From Pectinatus frisingensis (GTDB taxonomy: Bacteria; Bacillota; Negativicutes; Selenomonadales; Selenomonadaceae): DNA of 64,000 nucleotides. Numbering within the stretch: position 1 is the first letter of the stretch; every line of letters starts with the position of its first letter. Shown here in pieces: positions 7,926-16,597 of this stretch. The notes under the pieces were generated by a model. The model worked only from the letters and a program-made list of their open reading frames with translations. It made no database searches and was not told the DNA's origin. The position numbers were made by a program, and so were the translations under genes. The stretch lies in NCBI RefSeq assembly GCF_015732285.1, contig NZ_WIQU01000046.1, positions 90,367 through 154,366 on the forward strand, given 5' to 3'.

Positions 7926-8737
7926 TTATAATGCTTTTGACGCATGATTTCATACATTATCATTGCAGCCGCACTGGAAGCATTAAGCGATTCATTTCTA
8001 CCAAACATGGGAATGAAAATACATTTATCTGACAGACTGCACATCTGTGTGGAAATACCGGCGCCTTCATTGCCAAAAATAACGGCGACCGACTGTTGGT
8101 AATTTATTGAAAAACACGGAGCAGCATCTGTAGATAAAACTGTAGAAATTAAAGTAATACTATTTTTAACGGCAAAAGATTTAAGGTCGTTTGGCAGTAC
8201 TCCGGTGACTATTGGCAGATGAAAAAGAGAACCCATTGTGCTTCGAACGACTTTAGGGGAAAATACATCTACAGTTCCCTTCGTCAAAATGACGGCATCA
8301 ATACCAGCAGCATCTGCTGTTCTTATGATAGTGCCCAGATTGCCAGGGTCTTGCAGGTGATCTAGAATTATCATGGCAGGAACTGGTTTATTGGACAATA
8401 AGTTTTCATCAAGCGCGGCAGTGTTCTTTTGCACGACAGCAATAATACCCTGAGGGGAATCGGTGTCAGTTAATTTTTGTAATGATGCAGTTGTTATTTT
8501 GTGGAGAAAACAATTTTCCCGTTGAGATAATTGTTCTATTAAGGTAGCAGCCCGATTGTTTTCCAAGATTGCCGGAAGGTAAAAACAATCCCTTATACTG
8601 GCATTACTTTGCAGTGCCGTTTCAACCAATCGTATCCCTTCAATCAAAAACAGGTTGTTTTTGTCACGAAATTTTTTCTGTTTTAAAGCAGCAGCATTTT
8701 TTATCTGGATGTTTTCAGGGCTGGTAATGATATTCAT
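7922..8737 (-). CDS. TrmH/SpoU-family RNA 2'-O-methyltransferase
   Basis: 271-aa protein with an N-terminal substrate-binding domain (residues about 1-95) and a SPOUT methyltransferase fold. SpoU motifs are visible: LDHLQDPGNLGTIIRTADAAG (split as LDHLQDPGNLGT and IIRTADAAG, about 128-148), IFGNEGAGI and the C-terminal knot SLNASSAAAMIMYEIM. It probably methylates a ribose in rRNA; the target cannot be read from sequence. It differs from the rlmB paralogue at 53912. ATG at 8737 follows AAAGGA. Confidence 0.9.
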   Translation of the reverse strand: MNIITSPENIQIKNAAALKQKKFRDKNNLFLIEGIRLVETALQSNASIRDCFYLPAILENNRAATLIEQLSQRENCFLHKITTASLQKLTDTDSPQGIIAVVQKNTAALDENLLSNKPVPAMIILDHLQDPGNLGTIIRTADAAGIDAVILTKGTVDVFSPKVVRSTMGSLFHLPIVTGVLPNDLKSFAVKNSITLISTVLSTDAAPCFSINYQQSVAVIFGNEGAGISTQMCSLSDKCIFIPMFGRNESLNASSAAAMIMYEIMRQKHYN

Positions 8738-8789
8738 GCAATAAATCCTTTGTAAAATTATAATATGTTTACGCTAATGTTCACTCCAA

Positions 8790-8827
8790 TAAGCGCTTTA
8801 ATATCCGGGTGATTACTAAAGCGCTTA
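8790..8827. repeat. 11-bp inverted repeat at the 3' end of ruvA
   Basis: TAAGCGCTTTA (8790-8800) and TAAAGCGCTTA (8817-8827) form a perfect stem around a 16-base loop, with the ruvA stop codon inside the right arm. No T-run follows on either strand, so it is not a canonical terminator. It could be a mRNA 3' stabiliser or an operator for the gene downstream. Confidence 0.6.
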
Positions 8828-9424
8828 TGAACTTAATTCTTTAAGAGCAAACTTAATAATTGCCTCAACAGAAGATAAGTGCCGGGTCTTTTTTAATACA
8901 GCGGTACTTTCCTGCGGTGTATAGCCGAGGGAAAGCAAGGCCTGTTTAGCATCAGTCCAAATATCAGACGATGCAGTAATATCTGAGGCATCATCAGTAA
9001 AAGCATCTGCATCATTTACAATGGTATTGCCCAGTTTGTCCTTTAGTTCCAAAATAATACGTTCAGCTGTTTTTTTGCCGATCCCCGGGGCTGAGGTCAA
9101 TAAAGATGACTGTTTGTTTTTGATAGCCCAGACAATTTTATCCGCTGACATTACCGATAAGATATTTAGTCCGGCTTTTGGACCGATGCCTGATACTGAA
9201 ATAAGATGATTGAAAATAGTGTATTCTGCCTGAGTAAAAAAACCATAGAGCTGCAGGGCATCTTCCCGAACATTTAAATAAGTGTAAAGCGTCAATTCCT
9301 GACCAATTTTTAACTGAGAACGTGTTGAAGCCGCGATAAGAACGCGGTAACCGACGCCTGCAACTTCAATAAAACACATATCTGGGAATAATTCAGTAAT
9401 TTTTCCATGTAGATAACCAATCAT
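8825..9424 (-). CDS. ruvA: Holliday junction branch migration subunit RuvA
   Basis: 199-aa RuvA, which binds the four-way junction and loads the RuvB motor. It has the N-terminal OB fold (MIGYLHGKITE), helix-hairpin-helix motifs (SVSGIGPKAGLNIL at about 77-90; SAPGIGKKTAERIILELKDK at about 111-130) and a C-terminal three-helix domain III (about 155-199) that contacts RuvB. ATG at 9424 has AAGGAG upstream. Follows ruvC by 14 bases. ruvB, usually the next gene, is not here. Confidence 0.97.
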   Translation of the reverse strand: MIGYLHGKITELFPDMCFIEVAGVGYRVLIAASTRSQLKIGQELTLYTYLNVREDALQLYGFFTQAEYTIFNHLISVSGIGPKAGLNILSVMSADKIVWAIKNKQSSLLTSAPGIGKKTAERIILELKDKLGNTIVNDADAFTDDASDITASSDIWTDAKQALLSLGYTPQESTAVLKKTRHLSSVEAIIKFALKELSS

Positions 9425-9438
9425 ATTGTTCTCCTTGC

Positions 9439-9930
9439 TTAACTATTCCGCCAGACAATGCTATTCATGCAGTGAGTTGTACAGATAGCGGCAGCTAAAG
9501 CATCGGCAACATCATCGGGATGAGGAGCCGATGACAGATGCAGAATTTTTTGAACCATGTAAATTACCTGTTCTTTAGTAGCTTTGCCATATCCGACTAC
9601 AGATTGTTTTATTTGCAGCGGTGTACGTTCCACCAGTTCTATATTATTTTCTGCTGCTGTCAGCAAGATGATACCACGTGCCTGACCGACAGGGATTGCC
9701 GTAGTGACGTTTCTGTTGAAAAACAGCTGTTCTACACCAATCACATCGGGGTGATATTGATTGATTAAAGAGGTTAATTCCTGATGGATTGTCAATAGTC
9801 TGTCCTGCGGTCTTGCCTTGGAGCTTGTGGTAATAGCACCATATTCTACAGCTTTTAATCTGCTGCCGGCAGATTCAACAAATCCGTAACCGCAGATGGC
9901 CGTTCCTGGATCTATACCTAACGCCAGCAT
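9439..9930 (-). CDS. ruvC: Crossover junction endodeoxyribonuclease RuvC
   Basis: 163-aa Holliday junction resolvase. The catalytic acidic residues are in place: Asp7 (LGIDPGTA), Glu68 (GVEQLFF) and the C-terminal pair in HPDDVADALAAA. The ATG at 9930 is two bases after the yebC stop with only a weak GAAGAAG behind it, so translation is probably coupled to yebC. Confidence 0.97.
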   Translation of the reverse strand: MLALGIDPGTAICGYGFVESAGSRLKAVEYGAITTSSKARPQDRLLTIHQELTSLINQYHPDVIGVEQLFFNRNVTTAIPVGQARGIILLTAAENNIELVERTPLQIKQSVVGYGKATKEQVIYMVQKILHLSSAPHPDDVADALAAAICTTHCMNSIVWRNS

Positions 9931-9932
9931 GA

Positions 9933-10667
9933 TTATTCTTCTTCATCTATTTCGTAATTTGAATAGACATTTTGCACATCATCGTGTTCTTCAAGAGCAT
10001 CTATCAAAGACAGCATTTTGTCTGCATCTTTGCCTTCTAACTTTACCGTGGTATCAGGCAGCATGGTTATTTCTGATTGTACAGTTTCGATTTTATTGTC
10101 TTCGAGAGCCTGTGCCACAGCATTAAAGTCTTCCGGTGCAGCCGTTATTTCAAAAGAGTCGGTTTCAGCTTTTAAATCATCGGCACCGGCTTCCAGTACA
10201 ACCATCATTAACTTTTCTTCGTCATCGTATGTTTCTTTGTCAACAATAAAAATGGCTTTTTGTTTGAACATCCAGCCAACACAGCCGGTTTCGCCCAGAT
10301 TGCCACCATATTTTGAGAATAAATGACGGATATCAGCGGCTGTACGGTTGCGATTGTCAGTCATTATGTCAAGCATGACAGCACTTCCGCCCGGACCGTA
10401 ACCTTCATAAACAAATTCTTCATAGGTGCTGCCATCAGCAGCACCTAATCCCTTTTGAATAGCTCTTTGAATATTATCCTTTGGAATATTGTTAGCTTTT
10501 GCCTTAGATAAGGCCAGTTTCAGACGCATGTTACCGATAGGGTCACCGCCGCCCATGCGTACGGCAACTGTTATTTCACGGCCAATTTTAGTTGTGATTT
10601 TGCCGCGGATAGCATCATTAGCACCCTTTTTTCGTTTGATGTTTGCCCATTTTGAATGTCCTGACAT
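9933..10667 (-). CDS. yebC: YebC/PmpR-family protein
   Basis: 244-aa protein of the YebC/TACO1 family. The N-terminus MSGHSKWANIKRKKGANDA is diagnostic. Members have been described as transcriptional regulators (including of ruvC in some bacteria) and more recently as ribosome-associated factors that relieve stalling. The acidic C-terminus and the GYGPGGSA motif are present. It precedes ruvC by two bases, the classic arrangement. Only 36 bases separate it from tyrS, so readthrough from the PBP1A-tyrS transcript is likely, though a TATATT lies in that gap. Confidence 0.95.
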   Translation of the reverse strand: MSGHSKWANIKRKKGANDAIRGKITTKIGREITVAVRMGGGDPIGNMRLKLALSKAKANNIPKDNIQRAIQKGLGAADGSTYEEFVYEGYGPGGSAVMLDIMTDNRNRTAADIRHLFSKYGGNLGETGCVGWMFKQKAIFIVDKETYDDEEKLMMVVLEAGADDLKAETDSFEITAAPEDFNAVAQALEDNKIETVQSEITMLPDTTVKLEGKDADKMLSLIDALEEHDDVQNVYSNYEIDEEE

Positions 10668-10703
10668 TTATTACACCTCATGTAATTATTAATATAGTTG
10701 TTG

Positions 10704-11921
10704 TTATTTAAAAATTAAACGGTAGTATTTTTTCTTACCCTTTCTTATCATGCAAAATCCATCGTTGAAGTCAGCTGTTGTGAGCAGCCGTTCAACGTCA
10801 TTTAATTTTTTGTCATTAAGAGAAATCCCGCCTTGCTGGATAAGACGTTTACCCTCACCTTTGGAAGCAAGAATGTTATTAGTCACCAGTATATTGAGCA
10901 GTTTGCCGTTAAGCTGCTCTGTACTTATTTTTATTGTAGGAGCATTTTCAAGAGTACCCTGCCCTGTAAACAGAGCTTCGGCAGCTTCTTTAGCCTTTTC
11001 AGCCTCTTGTTTCCCATGGACCATTTTGGTTACTTCGTAAGCCAGAATTTTTTTAGCTTCATTTATTTTTTCATCTTTTAAGCTGCTGAGTCTATTGACC
11101 TCATCCATTGGGATAAAAGTCAATAAAGACAGACATTTTTTTACATCGGAATCGTTTATGCTGCGCCAATATTGATAAAATTCATATGGTGATGTTTTTT
11201 TAGGATCAAGCCATAAAGCGCCCTTGGCAGTTTTCCCCATTTTTTTACCCTCACTGGTAGTAAGTAAGGTAAAAGTCAGGCCATAAGCCGGAGCTTCATA
11301 TTTACGGCGCAGCAGCTCAACGCCGGCAATAATGTTAGACCACTGATCATCACCGCCCATTTCCATTTTACAGTTATAACGACGGTTTAATTCCATGAAA
11401 TCATAGGCCTGCATGATCATATAATTGAATTCGAGAAAAGTTAACCCTTTTTCCATACGTTGCTTATAGCATTCTGCCGTTAACATTCGATTGACAGTGA
11501 AATGTGGACCTACGTCACGCAGTAAATCAATATAATTCAATTTGCGCAGCCATTCACCATTGTTTACGAATAGGGCTTTGCCATCAGTAAAATCAATGAA
11601 ATGACGCATTTGATCTTTAAAACGATTACAATTATGTTCAATTATTTCATCAGTAAGCATTTTACGCATATCAGTGCGGCCAGATGGATCACCGACAGTC
11701 CCGGTTCCACCACCGACCAGACAGATCGGACGATGACCGGCGCGCTGCATATGGGCCATTACCATCATTCCAAGAAAATGGCCGACATGCAAACTGTCTG
11801 CAGTAGGATCAAAACCAATATAAAAAGTGATTTTTTCCTTTTCCAATAAATTTCTTATTTCTTCTTCATGGGTAACCTGAGCTATATAACCACGCTCTTT
11901 TAATGTGTCATATACGTTCAA
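10704..11921 (-). CDS. tyrS: Tyrosine-tRNA ligase (TyrRS)
   Basis: 405-aa class I aminoacyl-tRNA synthetase. The HIGH motif appears as HVGH (45-48) and KMSKS as KMGKT (227-231); the tyrosine-site region includes GGDDQWSN (189-196). A C-terminal S4 RNA-binding domain occupies about 345-405 ([14 protein letters not shown]). The start is TTG at 11921, seven bases after AGGAGG. It follows the PBP1A gene by 17 bases, so there is no room for the tyrosine T-box leader that many Firmicute tyrS genes have. Confidence 0.97.
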   Translation of the reverse strand: MNVYDTLKERGYIAQVTHEEEIRNLLEKEKITFYIGFDPTADSLHVGHFLGMMVMAHMQRAGHRPICLVGGGTGTVGDPSGRTDMRKMLTDEIIEHNCNRFKDQMRHFIDFTDGKALFVNNGEWLRKLNYIDLLRDVGPHFTVNRMLTAECYKQRMEKGLTFLEFNYMIMQAYDFMELNRRYNCKMEMGGDDQWSNIIAGVELLRRKYEAPAYGLTFTLLTTSEGKKMGKTAKGALWLDPKKTSPYEFYQYWRSINDSDVKKCLSLLTFIPMDEVNRLSSLKDEKINEAKKILAYEVTKMVHGKQEAEKAKEAAEALFTGQGTLENAPTIKISTEQLNGKLLNILVTNNILASKGEGKRLIQQGGISLNDKKLNDVERLLTTADFNDGFCMIRKGKKKYYRLIFK

Positions 11922-11938
11922 TCAAAGTCCTCCTAAAG

Positions 11939-14053
11939 CTAATTTTGACCCTTGCCGCCTTGCTCACCTGGTTCAGGCTGCAGAGCCGGAGATTCCTGCG
12001 GTATAGCCGGGATATGTTTATCAGGGCTGGTTTTTTTATTATCGGCGGAGGCAGCAGCCTTATTAGCATTGTCGTTTTTATCCTTGTTTGCAGCTTTTTT
12101 ATCTTGTTCAGATGGTTTTTGCAAAACTTTATTATTGTCAAGGTCAGTATGCAGCTCAGCATTACCGCTGCTGATAGTTCCATCGGCATCAGGAAAATTG
12201 TCTGCTTTAGTACCGGAAAGTGCCTTAGACATGAAAGCCTTCCAAATTAAGGCTGGTGTGGTTCCGCCATACATACCGGGCATTACTGCGTTATCATCAC
12301 AGCCAACCCATACTGATGTGACCAGATCAGGGGTATAACCAATAAACCAGGCATCTTGATAATTATCAGTAGTACCGGTCTTGCCGGCTGCCGGACGGCC
12401 AATATTGGCTCGGGAGCCGGTCCCGTTGGCAAGTGCATTTTGCAGTATACTGGTAAGCAGATATGCACTGCGCTGTGTTATGGCCTGATGTTTTTCCGGT
12501 TGGTGTTCTTCAATGGTTTTACCGGTGCGGTCGACAATTTTAATTATAGCCGTTGGTTTGATATATACACCCTGATTGTCAAAAGCGCTGTAAGCTGCGG
12601 CCATTTCCAAAGGAGTCACGCCTTTAGTCAGTCCGCCAAGTGCTGATGCCAGATTACGGTCATTTTTGGCTCCATCTAGAACTAAGGTCGATATACCCAG
12701 CTTTTGTGCAGTGCTCAAAACACTGTCAATTCCTAATGAATAAGCCAATTTTATCGTCGGTATATTTATTGATTCAGTGGCAATCTGGCGAATATTGACT
12801 ACACCATGGAATTGATGGTCATCATTTTGCGGCTGCCATGTACCAATTTTTATTTCACTGTCATCGACTCTGGTATCAGGTGTCATGTTATTTTCAAAGG
12901 CTGTAGCAAATACAAATGGTTTAAATGATGAACCGGGTTGTCGTACAGCCATAGTGGCTCGATTGAATTTATCCGTACCGCGTCCGCCGACCATAGCCTT
13001 TATATAGCCTGTGTGGGGATCAATGGCAACAAGTGCCCCCTGCGGCTGTTCGAGGTTGTTTTTATCTTTTCGGGAGTTGGGCAGATTTTTCATAGCTGCT
13101 TCAGCATCGCGCTGCATTGACATATCTATAGTTGTATAGATTTTCAAACCTTCTTTGTAAACTTTATCAGCGCCGTATTTATCAATTAGTGTCTGTGTTA
13201 TATAATCAATGAAATATGAGGCCGTATCATCATCTGTAGATTTTTTACCGGAATTGAGTTTCAATTCTTCCCGGTCAGCCTGCTGCAATTGATTGTCATT
13301 TATGTAGTTATACTTTTCCATTTGTTGTAAAACTACAGTTTTGCGTTCCTTGGCAGCAGCCAGATTATTTAATGGGGAATAATAATTCGGACTGCGGGGG
13401 ATACCGGCAAGCATGGCACATTCTGATAAATCAAGTTCAGAAACATCTTTGCCAAAGTAAGTTTGGGCCGCGGCTTCCACACCATAAGCACCCTGACCAA
13501 AGTATATTTGATTCAAATACATTTCAAGAATTTCTTTTTTTGTATATTGGTGTTCTAATTCCAAAGCCAGGAATACTTCCTGAATCTTTCTTTTCCAGGT
13601 ACGGTCTTGGCTGAGATAGGCATTTTTAGCTAATTGCTGGGTTATCGTACTGCCGCCTTCCGCAATTTCATGGTTAGTGAGATTGGCCCAGACTGCGCGT
13701 AAAATACCGCGTGGGTCAATGCCAAAATGATCGTAAAAACGGGCATCTTCATTGGCAATGAAAGCATTTTGCAGGTTTATCGGTATTTTTTCAAGTGGGA
13801 CAGGAACACGGTTTTCCACAGCGTGCACATTTTTTATCAAATTCCCGTTTATGTCGTAGAGCTGAGAAGAAGCCGGTGGGTCTATATTGTGAAGCATATC
13901 TGGTTTTGTATTTATTGATGCTGTTAAAAAACCACAGCCGACGCCAACCACCATTACGACGAGTACTATGGCAAAAATTGACAAAGTTTTTTGCCAACCG
14001 TTATTCTGGGAAGTACGACGCCTGCGGTTGTGCATTTGTGTGCGGTTATCCAT
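11939..14053 (-). CDS. Bifunctional penicillin-binding protein, class A (PBP1A family)
   Basis: 704-aa peptidoglycan glycosyltransferase/transpeptidase. A basic cytoplasmic start is followed by one transmembrane helix (about 24-44). The GT51 domain carries the catalytic Glu102 in NEDARFYDHFG and the GGSTITQQLAKN motif (133-144). The transpeptidase domain has SSFK with Ser375 as nucleophile, the S-x-N triad at 428-430 and KTGTT at 558-562. A low-complexity Lys/Asp/Pro tail (about 620-704) follows. ATG at 14053 has AGGAGG upstream. First gene of PBP1A-tyrS, with a hairpin leader and a palindrome over its putative -10. Confidence 0.95.
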   Translation of the reverse strand: MDNRTQMHNRRRRTSQNNGWQKTLSIFAIVLVVMVVGVGCGFLTASINTKPDMLHNIDPPASSQLYDINGNLIKNVHAVENRVPVPLEKIPINLQNAFIANEDARFYDHFGIDPRGILRAVWANLTNHEIAEGGSTITQQLAKNAYLSQDRTWKRKIQEVFLALELEHQYTKKEILEMYLNQIYFGQGAYGVEAAAQTYFGKDVSELDLSECAMLAGIPRSPNYYSPLNNLAAAKERKTVVLQQMEKYNYINDNQLQQADREELKLNSGKKSTDDDTASYFIDYITQTLIDKYGADKVYKEGLKIYTTIDMSMQRDAEAAMKNLPNSRKDKNNLEQPQGALVAIDPHTGYIKAMVGGRGTDKFNRATMAVRQPGSSFKPFVFATAFENNMTPDTRVDDSEIKIGTWQPQNDDHQFHGVVNIRQIATESINIPTIKLAYSLGIDSVLSTAQKLGISTLVLDGAKNDRNLASALGGLTKGVTPLEMAAAYSAFDNQGVYIKPTAIIKIVDRTGKTIEEHQPEKHQAITQRSAYLLTSILQNALANGTGSRANIGRPAAGKTGTTDNYQDAWFIGYTPDLVTSVWVGCDDNAVMPGMYGGTTPALIWKAFMSKALSGTKADNFPDADGTISSGNAELHTDLDNNKVLQKPSEQDKKAANKDKNDNANKAAASADNKKTSPDKHIPAIPQESPALQPEPGEQGGKGQN

Positions 14054-14075
14054 GTATATCCTCCTAGCTGGATGC

Positions 14076-14088
14076 GGGGTAAAACCCC
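14076..14088 (-). promoter_or_regulatory. Leader hairpin upstream of the PBP1A gene
   Basis: Short GC stem GGGGT/ACCCC with a three-base loop, 23 bases upstream of the start and just 5' of the AGGAGG. It lies in the 5' untranslated region if the TATAAT at 14131-14136 is used. Confidence 0.45.
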
Positions 14089-14130
14089 ATGGTATTAACT
14101 GTTCCCATTAATAATTGAACAGTAATGATC

Positions 14131-14171
14131 ATTATAGCATTTGATATGATAAAATATTTATCAAATGCTAT
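14131..14171 (-). promoter_or_regulatory. Palindrome overlapping a putative -10 box, mutS2/PBP1A gap
   Basis: ATAGCATTTGATA (14134-14146) and TATCAAATGCTAT (14159-14171) are perfect 13-base arms around a 12-base loop. A minus-strand TATAAT (14136-14131) overlaps the lower arm; no good -35 is present. Without a T-run it is a poor terminator for mutS2. It could be an operator for the PBP1A-tyrS operon. Confidence 0.5.
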
Positions 14172-14220
14172 GATACCATAAATTCGCAAATGTTACCACT
14201 TATCTGTATATGGTGGTCGT

Positions 14221-16587
14221 TTATTGCAGGCTAACTACTGTGGCACCGCTGCCGCCTTCATTTATATCGGCCAGGGAATAATCGAAGACATTGTGATGTT
14301 TTTTTAAATATTCATGGATGCCCTTACGCAAAGCACCGGTTCCTTTACCGTGAATGATAATGATTTGTTTTAATCCGGCCATGACGGCATCGTCAATATA
14401 TTTGTCCAATACTTCTTCTGCCTCATCCACCATTAGGCCGCGTATGTCGATCTGTCGACTGACCTGAGCGGTTTTATCTGCCTGTGAAAAGCTCTTGCGA
14501 TGATTGGGTTCAGTAGTATTGGGCAATGTATGATGTTTTATAAACAAGCACTGCGTTGCTTTTACTGTGGTTTTTAAACCGCCCAGCAGAATTACCAGTT
14601 CATCACCGCGAATTTCCGCTACAGTACCTTGTTGGTGTAGTTTTTTTAAGTATACTATATCACCCGGCTGAAGGGTCTCAATGTTGATTTTTGTACCGTC
14701 GTGTGCAGGCGTGTTATTGATATTGCTGTATTTATTCATACTGAAATGTAATTTTTCCCGGGCGGAATTTATGACGGATTGGCGCTTTGTTATACCTGCG
14801 TCATTAAATTGTGCTTTTAGTTCCTTGATGATGGTTTCGGCCTGACGACGCGTTTCCCGTAGTAAATCAGCACATTCTTTTTGTGTTTTGCGGATCGATT
14901 GATTTTTTTTCTGAGAAAGTTCATATTGCTGTTCTTTGAGTCGTTTTTCTAAATTGAATATGTGGTGTTCCTTTTCAGTGATAACTGCATTTTTTTGTTC
15001 ATAAATAAGTTTTTCGGTTTCCAATGTATTTAAAACATTTTCAAAATTGGCATGGTCTGCTTTTATGAGCTGTTTGCCCCGCAAAATTATTGATTCCGGC
15101 AGACCCAGCCGACTACTTATAGCAAAGGCATTACTTGCACCAGGAATACCTATAAGCAGCCGGTAAGTCGGCTGCAGTGTCTTAATGTCAAATTCCACAC
15201 TGGCGTTTTCAATATTATTATGACTGTAAGCAAAAGTTTTTAGCTCATTGTAGTGAGTCGTGGCTACTATAGAAGCATTGATTTCAAGTAATTTTTCAAG
15301 AATGGACATGGCAAGCGCAGCTCCTTCTTCCGGATCGGTGCCTGAACCCAATTCATCAAGCAGAACCAAGGCAGAAGAATCAACGTTTGCTAAAATATGG
15401 ATTATATGTGTCATATGTGCCGAAAATGTACTCAGATTTTGTTCAATGCTTTGTTCATCACCAATGTCGGCGAACACATTTTTATAGATGGAAAGTTCTG
15501 AGCCTTCATTTGCCGGGATGAAGAGTCCTGATTGAGCCATTAATACAATAAGACCAAAGGTTTTAAGGCTGACCGTTTTACCACCGGTATTCGGTCCGGT
15601 AATCAGCAGTGCCCGGTACTTCTGGCCAATTTTTATATTAATGGGTACGACTTTTTCTGCTGGCAGCAGAGGATGACGTGCCGAAAGCAGGTCGGTGCGT
15701 CCGGTTTCATTTAAAATGGGAAAAACGGCGTGCATATCGGCAGCTAATTTTGCTTTGGCACAGGTAAAGTCAAGCAGGGCGATAAAATTACAATTATACC
15801 GTAAAATAGAAGCATTTTTGGCAATCTGGCCGGAGATATTCTTTAAGATCCGTTCTATTTCTTTTTTTTCATTCAACTGGCAGCGCTTTATGTCATTGTT
15901 CATGGCAGCGATTGTCATTGGTTCGATAAATAAAGTGGAACCGCTGGCCGATTGGTCATGTACTATGCCGGGAAAAAATTGCCGATATTCCTGTTTTATA
16001 GGAATAACATAACGTTCATTGCGAACAGTTATAATAGTTTCTTGAAAATATTTTTGCATATCGGGATTTTTTAATATATTGTCCATGGAAGATTTTACAC
16101 GACGTTGCAAAGTTTTCAGTTCTTGCCGCAATTGATACAATTCATTACTGGCTGTGTCACGGATACTGCCATGTTCGTCGACAATATTGTTGATTTGATG
16201 TTCTAACTGTCCCAGAATTTCGATGGAGGCTGACCAGGTTTTGAGCTGGGGGCAATCTACAGGACATTCTTTAAAAAAAGTTTTTATATTGCGCATACCA
16301 TACATAGTACTGGAAATATTTAATAAAGATTCCGGTTCCAGTATTATTTGCATAGCGGCTTTTTTTAAAGATAAGCGAATATCAAATATCCCGCCGAAAG
16401 GCGGTTCCGCTTCAGCCAATACAGCCTGAGCCTCATGAGTTTGTGTTAACGCTGACTTTATTTCTTCATAATCGATAGAAGGAAGTAAGACCTTGAGCAT
16501 TTCCCGCCCTTGGACCGTACGGGCCTTTTGTTCCAATTTAGTAATTATTTTATTGTATTGAAGCAGTTTGATAGTTGATTGTTCCAT
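14221..16587 (-). CDS. mutS2: MutS2 endonuclease / ribosome rescue ATPase
   Basis: 788-aa MutS2. It has the MutS core and lever region (about 1-300), a Walker A GPNTGGKT (331-338), a Walker B/DELGSGTDPEEGAA region, a long coiled coil (about 510-620), a KOW-like segment (about 640-680) and a C-terminal Smr nuclease domain (about 713-788) with IDIRG and HGKGTGALR. The family acts on recombination intermediates and, in Bacillus, on collided ribosomes. ATG at 16587 has GGTGA upstream. Third gene of zapA-U32-mutS2. Confidence 0.96.
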   Translation of the reverse strand: MEQSTIKLLQYNKIITKLEQKARTVQGREMLKVLLPSIDYEEIKSALTQTHEAQAVLAEAEPPFGGIFDIRLSLKKAAMQIILEPESLLNISSTMYGMRNIKTFFKECPVDCPQLKTWSASIEILGQLEHQINNIVDEHGSIRDTASNELYQLRQELKTLQRRVKSSMDNILKNPDMQKYFQETIITVRNERYVIPIKQEYRQFFPGIVHDQSASGSTLFIEPMTIAAMNNDIKRCQLNEKKEIERILKNISGQIAKNASILRYNCNFIALLDFTCAKAKLAADMHAVFPILNETGRTDLLSARHPLLPAEKVVPINIKIGQKYRALLITGPNTGGKTVSLKTFGLIVLMAQSGLFIPANEGSELSIYKNVFADIGDEQSIEQNLSTFSAHMTHIIHILANVDSSALVLLDELGSGTDPEEGAALAMSILEKLLEINASIVATTHYNELKTFAYSHNNIENASVEFDIKTLQPTYRLLIGIPGASNAFAISSRLGLPESIILRGKQLIKADHANFENVLNTLETEKLIYEQKNAVITEKEHHIFNLEKRLKEQQYELSQKKNQSIRKTQKECADLLRETRRQAETIIKELKAQFNDAGITKRQSVINSAREKLHFSMNKYSNINNTPAHDGTKINIETLQPGDIVYLKKLHQQGTVAEIRGDELVILLGGLKTTVKATQCLFIKHHTLPNTTEPNHRKSFSQADKTAQVSRQIDIRGLMVDEAEEVLDKYIDDAVMAGLKQIIIIHGKGTGALRKGIHEYLKKHHNVFDYSLADINEGGSGATVVSLQ

Positions 16588-16597
16588 TTATTCACCA

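Noticed and set aside
11922..11938. Possible T-box upstream of tyrS
   Set aside because: Only 17 bases separate tyrS from the PBP1A gene, and no T-box sequence is present before either gene.
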